A DNA stretch of 40,093 nt from Rhodobium orientis. Lineage in GTDB: Bacteria > Pseudomonadota > Alphaproteobacteria > Rhizobiales > Rhodobiaceae. Below, in pieces: positions 16,642 to 25,104 of this stretch. Position numbers and translations under genes: made by a program. Position 1 is the first letter of the stretch. Each line of letters starts with the position of its first letter. The stretch is taken from the NCBI RefSeq assembly GCF_003258835.1, contig NZ_NPEV01000048.1:1-40093 (forward strand). The letters run 5' to 3'. The notes below the pieces were generated by a model that ran no database searches, was not told where the DNA came from, and saw only the letters and a program-made list of their open reading frames with translations.

Positions 16642-17541
16642 TTACGCCGCCTCTGCCGCGCTGAGGAGTTGCGCGGTCTCCTTCAGGAGGGCGACGGTCT
16701 CCTCGCTCGGATCGGTCAGCGGCAGGCGCACGCTGCCGACCGGCATGCCGACGATCTCCATGTATTTCTTCAAGGGGCCCGGATTGGTCTCGCGGAACAC
16801 CACGTCGATCAGCATGTCGAGTTCGCGGCTCGCCGCAACGGCTTCGGCCAGCTTGCCCTGGCGGGCGATCTCGAAGACCTTGATCCAGCGCTCCGGATAG
16901 ATGGTGGCGGTGGCCAGCACGCCGCCGCGGGCGCCAAGCGCCACATGGGTGGCGAACAGCGGCTCCTCGCCGCTCAGCACCGACATCTTATCGCCGGCGA
17001 ATTTCACCGTCTTCAGGAACTCCGGCATATCGTAGTTGGAGTACTTGATGCCGATTGCGACGCCGTCCTCGGCGAGCGCCTGCACGGTTTCCGCCTTCAG
17101 CTCCACATTGGTCCGGCGCGGGATCTGGTAGAGCACCAGCGGCAGGTCGACCGCATCGCGGTAGTTCTTGAAATAGGCCCGCATGCCCTCCTGGGGGCCG
17201 GTCGCGTAATAGGGCGTCACCGGCATCAGGCCGGAGGCCCCCGCCGTCTTGAAATTCTTGCCCGCCTCCACGGCGTCCTCAAAACCGGTCGACAGCACAC
17301 CCGGGATCACCGGCTTGCCGCCGGCGGCCTCAACGCAGATGGCGACCATCTCCGCCCGCTCCTGCCGCGAGAGCGCCGTGTATTCGCCCGTGCCGCCGAT
17401 CGGCACGATGCCCGAGGCGCCGGAGGCGATCTGGAACTCCACGAGCTTTGTGAGCGCCGCCTTGTCCAGCTTCCTGTCCGGCGTGAACGGGGTGACGATG
17501 GCGGTGAACAGGCCGTTGAGGTCGGTCATTGATAGGGTCAT
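16642..17541 (-). CDS. DapA/NanA-family lyase or aldolase
   Basis: A 299-residue (beta/alpha)8 class I aldolase-family protein. The oxo-acid-binding motif GGTGE is at 49-53, the catalytic tyrosine is Tyr138 (LYQIPRRT) and the Schiff-base lysine is Lys166 (GIKYSN). The family includes dihydrodipicolinate synthase, N-acetylneuraminate lyase, KDG aldolase/dehydratases and the hydroxyproline-pathway deaminase HypD. The start at 17541 is set by AAGAGAG; an ATG four codons later is possible. It lies 22 bases after dctM. Its place behind a TRAP transporter speaks for a catabolic role rather than lysine synthesis. Sialic acid lysis is possible, but no NanK/NanE genes are nearby. Confidence 0.8.
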   Translation of the reverse strand: MTLSMTDLNGLFTAIVTPFTPDRKLDKAALTKLVEFQIASGASGIVPIGGTGEYTALSRQERAEMVAICVEAAGGKPVIPGVLSTGFEDAVEAGKNFKTAGASGLMPVTPYYATGPQEGMRAYFKNYRDAVDLPLVLYQIPRRTNVELKAETVQALAEDGVAIGIKYSNYDMPEFLKTVKFAGDKMSVLSGEEPLFATHVALGARGGVLATATIYPERWIKVFEIARQGKLAEAVAASRELDMLIDVVFRETNPGPLKKYMEIVGMPVGSVRLPLTDPSEETVALLKETAQLLSAAEAA

Positions 17542-17563
17542 GGGTCTCTCTTGCATTGCTGGA

Positions 17564-18868
17564 TCAGTCGACAAAGCCGAACAGCCGAGGGAGGGTCAGC
17601 GAGACGGCGGGAACGTAGGTGACGATCATCAGGACGATGAGGTTCGATGCCAGGAACGGCAGGCTGCGCCAGACGATCTTGCCGAGCGGCACCCGGCTGA
17701 TCGCCGAGCCGAGATAGAGCGCCATGCCGAAGGGCGGCGTCATCAGGCCGATCATCACGTTGACGACCATGATCACGCCGAAATGGATCGGATCGACGCC
17801 CATGGCGACGACGATCGGCGTAAACAGCGGGGCGAACAGCAGAAGCTGGACGGAATCGCTGATCCACAGCCCGTTGAACAGGAAGAAGACGTTGAGCAGC
17901 AGCAGCAGCATCCAGGGCTGGATGTCGAGCCCCTGGACCAGCGCCGACAGGTCCGAGGGCACCCGCTCGCTGGCGAACACCCAGCTTATCACCGTGGCGA
18001 AACCGACGATCAGATAGACCGAGGCCGAGGTCCGCGCGGCCCGGTCGAGGATCCCCCAGAACACCTTCAGCGACAGGTTCCGATAGGCCAGCACGCCGAC
18101 GAAGAGCGCGTAGAACACCGCGATCGCGGCGGCCTCGGTTGCGGTGAAGACGCCGCCGACGATGCCGCCGATGATGATCACCGGCATGAACAGCGCCCAG
18201 AACGCGTCGAACACGATGCGCAAGGCGACGGCGAAATTGAGCCCCGGCACCGGATTGCGCGGAAAGCCGTGGCGGCGGGCAAGGAAGAAGATCAGCACCA
18301 TCTGCGCCAGCCCCAGCATCATGCCGGGCACGGCACCGGCCAGGAACAGCGCGGCAACCGAGGTGTTGGTCAGGCTGGAAAAGATGATCAGCGGGATCGA
18401 GGGCGGAATGATCGGCCCCTGGATCGCCGAGGAGACGGTGAGCGCGGCGGCGAAGTCGCGGTCGTAGCCGTCCTTCCGCATCATGTCGATCTCGACCGGG
18501 CCCATCGCCGAGATGTCGGCAAGCGCGGAGCCGGAGACACCGGAGAACATCATCGAGCCGACGACATTCACATAGGCGATGCCGCCGCGCAGGCGCCCGA
18601 CCAAGAGCCGCGAGAAGCCGACCAGCCGGTCGGTCATGCCGATCGACGTCATGATCTCGCCGGCAATGACGAAGAGCGGGATCGACAGCCAGATGAAGAC
18701 GTCCATGCCGGTAAAGAACTTGTGGACGTAGACATCGAGCATGGAGCTCATGCCCGGCTTGATGAAGAAGTAGGACAGGCCCGCAAAGCCGATCGCGAAG
18801 ATCACCGGGCTGCCGAGGAACATCAGGCCGATGAGGAGGCCGATGATGATGAGGAGTGTCGGATCCAT
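17564..18868 (-). CDS. dctM: TRAP transporter large permease (DctM family)
   Basis: A 434-residue integral membrane protein with about 12 hydrophobic segments, the Na+-driven transport subunit of a tripartite ATP-independent periplasmic transporter. Typical DctM features include the start IIIGLLIGLMFLGSPVIFAI, the SSAIQGPIIPPSIPLIIFSS region with its conserved proline-rich turn, and the VNVMIGLMTPPFGMALYLG segment near the end. It lies 7 bases after dctQ and 22 bases before the lyase gene. It works with the DctQ and DctP proteins encoded upstream. Confidence 0.93.
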   Translation of the reverse strand: MDPTLLIIIGLLIGLMFLGSPVIFAIGFAGLSYFFIKPGMSSMLDVYVHKFFTGMDVFIWLSIPLFVIAGEIMTSIGMTDRLVGFSRLLVGRLRGGIAYVNVVGSMMFSGVSGSALADISAMGPVEIDMMRKDGYDRDFAAALTVSSAIQGPIIPPSIPLIIFSSLTNTSVAALFLAGAVPGMMLGLAQMVLIFFLARRHGFPRNPVPGLNFAVALRIVFDAFWALFMPVIIIGGIVGGVFTATEAAAIAVFYALFVGVLAYRNLSLKVFWGILDRAARTSASVYLIVGFATVISWVFASERVPSDLSALVQGLDIQPWMLLLLLNVFFLFNGLWISDSVQLLLFAPLFTPIVVAMGVDPIHFGVIMVVNVMIGLMTPPFGMALYLGSAISRVPLGKIVWRSLPFLASNLIVLMIVTYVPAVSLTLPRLFGFVD

Positions 18869-18875
18869 GTCGGCC

Positions 18876-19394
18876 TCACATCTCGGCGCGGATGAGGGAG
18901 ATTTCCTGGTCGGACGCGGTGCCCCTGATCAGGTCGCGCAGCGCCAGCACCACCATGTGGAACAGCATCAGCGCGCTGCCGACCGGAATGGCGAGGTAGA
19001 TCCAGAACCAGGAGAGATTCAGCGCCGGCGACGTCCGCCGCCAGCCGAAGTCGGCCGCATCGAGGCCCTTCCACAGCATGATGCCGAGGAGCCCGGCGAG
19101 AAGCAGGCGGAACAGGGCGTTGCGATAGGCAAGGATGCGGCGTGGCCAGAACCGGTCGAAGAAGTCGACGCACACGAGCTGCTCATCCTTGACCAGCAGG
19201 CTGCCCGACAGCATCACCACCCAGATCATCAGGTAGCGGGAGGCCTCTTCCGGCCAGGTCAGGGAGAAGTTGAAGATGTAGCGCAGGCAGACCTGGACGA
19301 AGAGCATCGTCACCACCGCCAGCAGCATCAGCCGCGAGGCGACCGAGGTCACGAAAGCCAGGCGATCTCCGAACGCTTCGATACCCTTCAACAT
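18876..19394 (-). CDS. dctQ: TRAP transporter small permease (DctQ family)
   Basis: A 172-residue protein with four predicted transmembrane segments (about 12-35, 50-68, 90-112, 130-152), as usual for DctQ. The family signature TWPEEASRYLMIW is present at the second segment. The ATG at 19394 is preceded by GGAAAGG at a good distance, so a longer version with an upstream start is not favoured. It lies about 210 bases after dctP, with hairpins between. Confidence 0.9.
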   Translation of the reverse strand: MLKGIEAFGDRLAFVTSVASRLMLLAVVTMLFVQVCLRYIFNFSLTWPEEASRYLMIWVVMLSGSLLVKDEQLVCVDFFDRFWPRRILAYRNALFRLLLAGLLGIMLWKGLDAADFGWRRTSPALNLSWFWIYLAIPVGSALMLFHMVVLALRDLIRGTASDQEISLIRAEM

Positions 19395-19484
19395 GTCAGA
19401 CCTTTCCGCTGGATGTCTTGGCCAATACACCGCCCTTCCCCCGGCCCGAAAGAGTGACCGGGACGCGAAGGCCTGTCGGACGGA

Positions 19485-19512
19485 GCGGAGGGGATTATAG
19501 CCCCCTCTCCGC
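19485..19512 (-). promoter_or_regulatory. Hairpin between dctP and dctQ (distal)
   Basis: On minus GCGGA-GA-GGGG pairs with CCCC-TCCGC (a 2-base bulge) around an 8-base loop. With the second hairpin at 19563-19579 it fills the 210-base gap after the binding-protein gene, where such structures often protect the upstream mRNA and limit read-through. Confidence 0.5.
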
Positions 19513-19562
19513 CCCGCCCTTTTGGATTGTGCATGCTGGCGGACTTTATTGAAGCGGGCCGC

Positions 19563-19579
19563 CGGCGGGGAAACCGCCG
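19563..19579 (-). promoter_or_regulatory. Hairpin between dctP and dctQ (proximal)
   Basis: CGGCGG (19563-19568) and CCGCCG (19574-19579) form a 6-base stem with a 5-base loop 26 bases after the dctP stop. Confidence 0.45.
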
Positions 19580-19604
19580 ACGACGGATCGTGGGGGCGTT
19601 GCCC

Positions 19605-20639
19605 TTACTCGGCCGAGGCCTTTTCGACGGCCGCATCGAGCTCGTCGAGGAGGTCCTGGCCGACAATGTCCTTTAGGACCGCGGCGACCGGCGCCTTGGT
19701 CGCCTTGACGAAGAGCTGGAACTCCTCCGGCGTCGGCTGGTAGATCTCGACGCCCGCGTCACGAATGACCTTCAGGTCCTGGGATTCCTTGGCGGTGATG
19801 ATGCCGAGCATGGCGAACGTCGCCTGCCGCGCCGCGAAGTCGAACGCCTTCTTATCGGCGTCGCTGAGGCCCTGGTAGAATTCCTCGTTGATCGTGACGA
19901 TCGGAATGTTCGTCAGGTGATGGTCGAGGGTGTAGTACTTCTGCACTTCCTGCAGGTTGGCCAGCAGCATCGTGTAGGGCGCGTTCTCCTGGCCGTCGAC
20001 GACGCCGGTCTGCAGGGCGTTGTAGAGTTCGGCCCAGGCGATCGGGGTCGCCGAAGCGCCGAGCGCCTTGACCAGCTCCAGATGGACCGGGATCGACTGG
20101 GTGCGCATCTTCAGCCCCTCCATGTCCTTCGGGCTATGGATCGGACGCACGGAGTTGGAGAAGTTGCGGAACGCGGACGGCATGTAGCTGAGGACGCGCA
20201 CGCCGGCCTCGGCGGCAATCTTGTCGGACAGGCTCTGGCCGAATTCGCCGTCAAGCACCTCGCGTGCGATTTCCAGATTCGGAAAGGCGTAGGGCATGTC
20301 GAGGACCTGGACCGGCGGATAGTAGGCCGCCAGGTGGCCGGTGGACAGGCCCGCGGCGATCTGGATCGTGCCGCGGATGTTCTGCTCAAGCAGGGATTCA
20401 AGGTCGCCGAGCTGGCCGTTCGGGAACACCTGGACCGTGTAGCGGCCGCCGGTCTGGTTCGACAGGATGGTGCCGAACACTTCCGTATAGGCCCAATAGG
20501 GGTTCTTCAGGAGATCGCCCTCGCCGTCGACGGTGGCGATCTTGACGATGGTTTCGGCCTGGGCGCCCGCCGCACAGGCAAGGCTTAGACCGACGACGGC
20601 AGCGGCCGCACCGGTTTTGAGCTTGCTGAAGACAGTCAT
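19605..20639 (-). CDS. dctP: TRAP transporter solute-binding protein (DctP family)
   Basis: A 344-residue periplasmic receptor with a signal peptide (about 1-27, cleaved near AGAQA). MRTQSIPVHLELVKALGA carries the conserved arginine that clamps a substrate carboxylate. AELYNALQTGVVDGQENA is the family signature. The ATG at 20639 has AAAGGAG upstream. It is the first gene of the minus-strand catabolic operon and is divergent from the XRE-cupin regulator. The substrate is an organic acid, and the downstream genes suggest an amino- or imino-acid derivative or a hydroxy/keto acid. Confidence 0.93.
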   Translation of the reverse strand: MTVFSKLKTGAAAAVVGLSLACAAGAQAETIVKIATVDGEGDLLKNPYWAYTEVFGTILSNQTGGRYTVQVFPNGQLGDLESLLEQNIRGTIQIAAGLSTGHLAAYYPPVQVLDMPYAFPNLEIAREVLDGEFGQSLSDKIAAEAGVRVLSYMPSAFRNFSNSVRPIHSPKDMEGLKMRTQSIPVHLELVKALGASATPIAWAELYNALQTGVVDGQENAPYTMLLANLQEVQKYYTLDHHLTNIPIVTINEEFYQGLSDADKKAFDFAARQATFAMLGIITAKESQDLKVIRDAGVEIYQPTPEEFQLFVKATKAPVAAVLKDIVGQDLLDELDAAVEKASAE

Positions 20640-21004
20640 GAAGTAGCTCCTTTCGGCACGAGGCATCTTCGGCGTCGACCGCCCTGCCCCGTGGTTGGTT
20701 CCCGATCCAACGGCCGTTTGGTCCTCGGCGCTGTCGAACCTCTGGATTTGGTGCTTATGGTTCTTGTGACCTTTGGTATCGTATCCTTGATGCAGACCGA
20801 GTCAATACGAAACGAAATATTTTCTACTATATGAAAAAATTGGCGTATCATCGCGATCTGGATTATTCGTGAAAACTGCGCTACAGCCACCGGCGACCGC
20901 CCCGATGGTCCGGGGAAGCGGCCGAGCGTGCGGGATGGCACCCGGACAGATGTCGCATGCGGCGGGATTGTCCGGGGTGGAATGGCGGCAAGAACGGGGT
21001 TCGA
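20640..21004. promoter_or_regulatory. Divergent promoter region between dctP and the XRE-cupin gene
   Basis: A 365-base gap with an AT-rich core at about 20740-20870 in otherwise GC-rich DNA. It contains the inverted repeat TTTTC-N8-GAAAA (20820-20837) and a nearby GAAAT (20814-20818), which could be operator half-sites for the adjacent regulator. No gene is seen. Confidence 0.5.
20820..20837. promoter_or_regulatory. Candidate operator of the XRE-cupin regulator
   Basis: TTTTC-TACTATAT-GAAAA is a perfect 5+5 inverted repeat about 180 bases from either start codon. It is in A/T-rich DNA, where such repeats arise easily, so confidence is low. Confidence 0.3.
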
Positions 21005-21631
21005 ATGGACAGCGAAGTGAAAACGAGGCCCGCGGCGGCCCATTTGGATAACGGCGATGCGGCCGATCCCTCCGTCAATGTCGGCGCCAAGCTCTATGCC
21101 CTGCGCAAGGAGCGCGGCTGGACCCTGCAGGAGGCCGCCAGGGCGACGACCGTTTCCGCCTCCACCCTTTCAAAGGTCGAGCGCAACGAGCTGTCGCCGA
21201 CCATCGCCACGATCCAGCGCATCTCCCGCGGCTTCGGCATCGACCTTTTGAGCCTGTTGTCGGAAACCGAGGAGACCCCGGCGCTGGCGCTCTCGGGCTG
21301 CCGCAGCATCTCGCGCGCCGGCAGCGGCAGCGCCCACAGCACCGGCACCTGCGACAACACCCTTTTGTGCGCCGACCTGAAGCACAAGCGAATGGTCCCG
21401 ATCCATACCAGGGTCATCGCCCGCTCCGTCGACGAGTACAAGGCCTGGCCGAACAACGATGCCGACATCTTCGTCTATGTCCTGAAGGGCACCGTGGTCA
21501 TCCACAGCCAGATCTACGAGCCGCTGACCCTGAACGAAGGCGATTCGATCTATTACGACGCCAGCGGCGGCTATGTCTGGACGTCGGAAGGGCCGGAGCC
21601 CGCCGAGGTCATCTGGGTCATCAGCAACTGA
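21005..21631 (+). CDS. XRE-family regulator with C-terminal cupin domain
   Basis: A 208-residue regulator. An N-terminal helix-turn-helix (about 26-82) reads LRKERGWTLQEAA, then TVSASTLSKVERNELSPT, typical of the HTH-XRE/cupin family (PuuR, SinR-like). The C-terminal cupin (about 130-205) has DIFVYVLKGTVVIHSQIYE followed by LNEGDSIYYDA, a small-molecule sensing barrel. ATG 21005 is chosen as the start nearest the domain; ATG 20957 is also open. It is divergent from dctP and only 11 bases ahead of the broken hydroxyacid dehydrogenase gene, so it likely controls both units in response to the imported substrate or a product. Confidence 0.87.
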   Translation: MDSEVKTRPAAAHLDNGDAADPSVNVGAKLYALRKERGWTLQEAARATTVSASTLSKVERNELSPTIATIQRISRGFGIDLLSLLSETEETPALALSGCRSISRAGSGSAHSTGTCDNTLLCADLKHKRMVPIHTRVIARSVDEYKAWPNNDADIFVYVLKGTVVIHSQIYEPLTLNEGDSIYYDASGGYVWTSEGPEPAEVIWVISN

Positions 21632-21642
21632 GCTGAACCGCC

Positions 21643-22830
21643 ATGCCCGCCGCGCTGGATTTTGCCGAGTGCCGCCGCAAGGCAAAGTATCGCCTGCCGC
21701 GCGGCCTCTTCCAGTATATCGACCGCGGGACGGAGGCCGAACTGGCGCTTGCCACCATCCGCCAGCACCTCGATGCCGTCCGCCTCGTCCCCGTGTCCCT
21801 CGCCGGCCCCGCGCCGCGGGATGTTTCCACCGTCCTCATGGGGATGGCCCTCGCCACCCCCGTCATCGTCGCCCCGACGGCGCTCGCCGGCCTCGTCGTC
21901 CATGACGGCGAGGCAAAGCTCGCCCGCGCCGCGGCACGCCTCGGCATGCCGTTCTGCGTCTCCACCCAGTCGATCACCCCGATCGAGGACATCCGCGCGG
22001 CGGCGCCCGACGCGCACCTCTGGTTCCAGCTCTACATGTTCCGCAACCGCGAGCTGACCTGGCGACTTCTGGACCGGGTCCGCGACGCAGGCGTCGATAC
22101 GCTGGTGGTGACCTCCGATACGCCGGCCGCCCCGATCCGCCGCTATAACCAGAAGAACGGCTTCGGCGTGCCGGTGCGCGCTTCGCTGCCGCTCGCCCTG
22201 GACCTTGCGACCCACCCGCGCTGGACCCTCTCGGTGATGCTGCGCTACGTGCTGGGAGGCGGCATTCCCACCTACGGGCATTATCCGCCAGACTTCCGCT
22301 CCTCCCTCACCCGCGATGCCGTCGCCGAAGATGTCCGGCTCGACCAGAATCTGGATTGGGACGACATCGACGAGCTGCGCCGGCGCTAGCCCGGCAAGAT
22401 CGTTTTGAAGGGCATTCTCTCCAGGGCCGAGGCGATAAAGGCAAGGGAGCGGGAGATCGACGCCATCGTCGTCTCCGCCCATGGCGGCCGCAATCTCGAT
22501 ATGGCGCCGACACCTGCCGAAGTGCTGCCGGAGATCGTCGACGCCGTCGCAGGAAAAATCGGCATCGTCGCCGACAGCGGCATTAAAAGCGGCGGCGACG
22601 TCGCCCGATACCTCGCCCTTGGCGCCGGTGCGACGATGGTCGGTCGCCTGCCGCTCTACGGCCTTGCCGCCGCCGCGGAGGCTGGCGCGGCCGAATGCCT
22701 GGAGATTCTCCTTGCGGACCTGAAGACGACCATGGCCTTCCTCGGCGTTCGCGACCTTGCCGGGTTGCGCCGGACGCAGAGACGACCTAAAGCATGTTGC
22801 GTTTTTCCTGAAACACGCAACATGCTTTAG
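21643..22830 (+). pseudogene. FMN-dependent 2-hydroxyacid dehydrogenase (lactate/glycolate oxidase family), interrupted by an amber codon
   Basis: The frame codes for a nearly complete LldD/GOX-family protein: N-terminus LDFAECRRKAKYRLPRGLF, VVTSDTPAAPIRRYNQKNGF, then after the break VVSAHGGRNLD with the catalytic histidine and VADSGIKSGGDVARYL with MVGRLPLYGL for FMN phosphate. At 22387-22389 an in-frame TAG follows ELRRR, and the same frame goes on with PGKIVLKGI. Relatives usually have tryptophan here (R-W-PGK), so a single TGG-to-TAG change explains it. The first part alone (248 residues) lacks the catalytic His and most of the FMN site. The C-terminus runs into a RIME repeat, which supplies the last residues and stop. 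It likely formed an operon with the XRE-cupin gene. Confidence 0.85.
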
Positions 22831-22893
22831 GTCTTTGTTTTGACGCGATTTCTTATCCAAAAAGTCTGTCAACTTTTTGGGAAAGCGCTTTAG
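22784..22893. repeat. RIME-like intergenic mosaic element, copy 1
   Basis: Module 1 is a hairpin with perfect 19-base arms, 22784-22802 and 22815-22833 (core CTAAAGCATGTTGCG), and a 12-base loop. A linker TTTGTTTTGACGCG (22834-22847) follows. Module 2 contains CCAAAAAGT/ACTTTTTGG and ends GAAAGCGCTTTAG. The same linker and plan occur inverted at 37314-37420. The style matches the Rhizobium-specific intergenic mosaic elements. It separates the broken hydroxyacid dehydrogenase (plus) from the threonine aldolase (minus) and may terminate both. Confidence 0.8.
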
Positions 22894-23930
22894 CCGCTGA
22901 TCGCGCGGCGGATGATGCCGATCGCCAGATCGATGCCGGGGCGGTCGACGTCCAGATGGGTGACGGCGCGCATCCGGGTCGGGGTTTCGACGCCGAGCCG
23001 AAGTCCCTCTTCGGCCATCCGCGCGGCGATCTGCGGAGCGGTCTTTCCCGTGCCGGCGACGTTCAGGAAAAAGATGTTGCTCTGCGGCACCGTCGGAAAG
23101 ATCTCCAGACCCGGAATGTCTTCGATTCCGGCCGCCAGCGCAGCGGCATTGGCGTGGTCCTCGGCAAGCCGCTCCAGATTGTGCTTGAGGGCATGGCGCG
23201 CCGCAGCGGCAAGGACGCCCGACTGGCGCATGGCGCCGCCGAGCCGGTGCTTCCAGGTCCAGGCGGCCTCGATGAAGTCCTTCGGGCCGGCAAGCGCGCC
23301 GCCGACAGGACAGCCGAGCCCCTTTGAAAAATCGATCCAGACGGTATCGACGGTGGCCGCGTGCTCGGCCGCCGGCCGGCCCGAGGCGATCGCCGCATTG
23401 GGAAGCCGCGCGCCGTCCATATGGACGATGAGACCCGCCTCCTTGGCCGCTGCGGCGACCTCGGCAAGGGTCTCGACCGGCCAGACGGCGCCGCCGCCGC
23501 GATTGGTCGTCTGCTCCACCGAGACCAGCCGGCTGCGCGGCGAGCGATGCCGGCGCGGCCGGGAAAAGGCGCGGACGTCGGCGCCGGAAAAGATGCCGTC
23601 CGCCGTCTCGACGGTGCGGAACTGGGTGCCGGCGACGGCCGAAGCCCCGCCCCCTTCCGATCCGAAGACATGGGCGTTCGACGCGCAGATGATCTCGTCG
23701 CCCGGCCGGCAATGGACCAGGAACGCGATCAGATTGCACATCGTGCCGGAGGGCAGGAACAGCGCCGCCTCCTTGCCGAGATAGTCCGCAACCTCTTCGC
23801 AAAGCGCCAGCGTCGTCGGATCCTCGTCCCGTTGCTCGTCGCCGGTCGGCGCCGCCGCCATCGCCGCCAGCATTTCCTTCGAAGGGCGCGTGGAGGTGTC
23901 GGAAACAAGGTCGATGGTGAATTCTGGCAC
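22890..23930 (-). CDS. ltaE: Low-specificity L-threonine aldolase (PLP, beta-eliminating lyase family)
   Basis: A 346-residue fold-type I PLP enzyme that splits L-threonine or other beta-hydroxy amino acids into glycine and an aldehyde. DLVSDTSTRPSKEM opens the protein, SGTMCNLIAF binds PLP phosphate, His87 (ASNAHVF) would stack on the ring, Asp172 (HMDGARL) contacts the pyridine nitrogen, and Lys203 (IDFSKGLG) is the Schiff-base lysine. The start is GTG at 23930, 4 bases after the aminotransferase stop; a longer frame exists but lacks homology. The TAA stop lies inside the terminal CTAAAGC of the RIME element. It is the last gene of the gntR-aap operon. Confidence 0.85.
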   Translation of the reverse strand: MPEFTIDLVSDTSTRPSKEMLAAMAAAPTGDEQRDEDPTTLALCEEVADYLGKEAALFLPSGTMCNLIAFLVHCRPGDEIICASNAHVFGSEGGGASAVAGTQFRTVETADGIFSGADVRAFSRPRRHRSPRSRLVSVEQTTNRGGGAVWPVETLAEVAAAAKEAGLIVHMDGARLPNAAIASGRPAAEHAATVDTVWIDFSKGLGCPVGGALAGPKDFIEAAWTWKHRLGGAMRQSGVLAAAARHALKHNLERLAEDHANAAALAAGIEDIPGLEIFPTVPQSNIFFLNVAGTGKTAPQIAARMAEEGLRLGVETPTRMRAVTHLDVDRPGIDLAIGIIRRAISG

Positions 23931-23934
23931 GGTC

Positions 23935-25104
23935 TCAGGATCCCTTGACGTGGACGCGGAGCCGGTCGGCGAACCGGCGCACGTCGTCTTCATTGTTGTA
24001 GAAATGCGCGGCGCCCCGCAGATGGCCGTCCTTGGAGGCGACGCGAACGCCGTCGGCGGCAAGCGCCGCTTCCACGGCGTCAGAGGACGGGCCGCCGAGG
24101 TCGATGCTGACGATGCCCGCGCGCCGGTCCCAGGCAAGCGGCGTGCGCACAGTCAGGCCGAGCGTCCGCACCTCCTCGATGAGCAGCGTCGTCAGGTGCC
24201 GGATGCGCGCCTCGATGGCGGCAAGGCCGATGGCGCCGACATAGGCGGCGGCCTGGCGCTGGATCGCGGTGCCGAGGAAATTCGGATTGCCGTATTCGAA
24301 GCGGCGCGCGCCCGGCGCCGGCGCCGGATCGGCGACAGTGCGGTCGAGGGTGTCGAAGCTGAATTTCGACATATAGACCGGTCGCACCTGGTCGAGCACT
24401 TCCGGCGCGATGTACATGACCCCTGCCCCGGCAACGGAAAGCTGCGCCTTGTGGCCGCCGGCCCCGACCACATGGGCACCGAGGGCATCGAGCCGACGGT
24501 CGAGCACGCCGAGCGCCTGGATGGCATCGACCAGCATCAGGACCCCGCGCTCCCGGCAGGCCTCGGCCAGGAGATCGAGGTCCATCCGCTGGCCGATACC
24601 GTAGGTCACCCAGGCAACGGAAAGCACCCGTGTGCGGGCGTCCATCGCCGCGACGAGATCGTCTTCCGAGACCGTCCCATCGGGACGTTCCGGCACGATC
24701 CGCGTCTCCACGCCCTTGGCCGCCAGCGGACGCCAGGGAAAGGTGTTGTTCTCGTGCTCCGCGCCGGAGATGACGACGTTGTCCCCCTCGCGCCAGTCGA
24801 GCCCGTGGGCGACGATGTTGACGACCTCGGAGGTGTTCTTGACGAGCGCGATCCGCTCGGGCTCGGCGCCGAAGGTCTGGGCCACCGCGACCCGGGTCTT
24901 TTCCACCTCGTCCATGGAGAAGGACCGGCTGCCCGCGGCCGGGGACGCGATGTCGGCGAACCAGCTTGCCGCGGCCTCCGCGGCAACGCGCGGCGACAGC
25001 GCCTTGCGGGCGATGTCGAGATAGGCCACAGACGCGGTCGCGGGAAAGTCGCCGCGCAGCGCCTCCCAATCGGGGCTGCCTGCGGGGCGGGTAATCGCGT
25101 TCAT
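23935..25104 (-). CDS. Class V aminotransferase (cysteine desulfurase / isopenicillin N epimerase-like)
   Basis: A 389-residue PLP-dependent enzyme. VAYLDIARKALSPR opens the fold, LVKNTSEVVNIVAHGL is the phosphate-binding segment, SGAEHENNTFPW holds the ring-stacking histidine, Asp193 (LVDAIQALG) binds the pyridine nitrogen, and His218-Lys219 (GAGGHKAQL) carries the Schiff-base lysine. There is no cysteine loop of the IscS/SufS type, so a desulfurase role is unlikely. It starts 1 base after the aapP stop and is 4 bases ahead of the threonine aldolase, so it belongs to the amino-acid uptake operon. Whether it is a transaminase, lyase or epimerase cannot be read from sequence. Confidence 0.8.
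   Translation of the reverse strand: MNAITRPAGSPDWEALRGDFPATASVAYLDIARKALSPRVAAEAAASWFADIASPAAGSRSFSMDEVEKTRVAVAQTFGAEPERIALVKNTSEVVNIVAHGLDWREGDNVVISGAEHENNTFPWRPLAAKGVETRIVPERPDGTVSEDDLVAAMDARTRVLSVAWVTYGIGQRMDLDLLAEACRERGVLMLVDAIQALGVLDRRLDALGAHVVGAGGHKAQLSVAGAGVMYIAPEVLDQVRPVYMSKFSFDTLDRTVADPAPAPGARRFEYGNPNFLGTAIQRQAAAYVGAIGLAAIEARIRHLTTLLIEEVRTLGLTVRTPLAWDRRAGIVSIDLGGPSSDAVEAALAADGVRVASKDGHLRGAAHFYNNEDDVRRFADRLRVHVKGS

Noticed and set aside
16642-17541. Housekeeping dihydrodipicolinate synthase (dapA)
   Set aside because: It sits in a TRAP-linked catabolic operon with oxidases. Family motifs alone cannot separate DapA from NanA, KDG or HypD-type enzymes.
22387-22389. Amber codon as a pyrrolysine site
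   Set aside because: The methylamine theme made this tempting, but the protein is a lactate-oxidase homologue, not a methylamine methyltransferase. Relatives have tryptophan here, and no pyl genes are in view.
22784-22833. Long inverted repeat as a transposon end or CRISPR-like repeat
   Set aside because: There is no transposase, no target duplication and no spacer array. The same modular element recurs at 37314-37420, which fits RIME.
21571-23802. Minus-strand frame of 743 codons overlapping the hydroxyacid dehydrogenase and threonine aldolase
   Set aside because: It runs through the RIME repeat and two genes with clear motifs in other frames, so it is a fortuitous frame.
23935-25104. Cysteine desulfurase (IscS/SufS) annotation
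   Set aside because: No active-site cysteine loop is present and there are no Fe-S assembly genes nearby. The amino-acid operon context argues for another class V activity.
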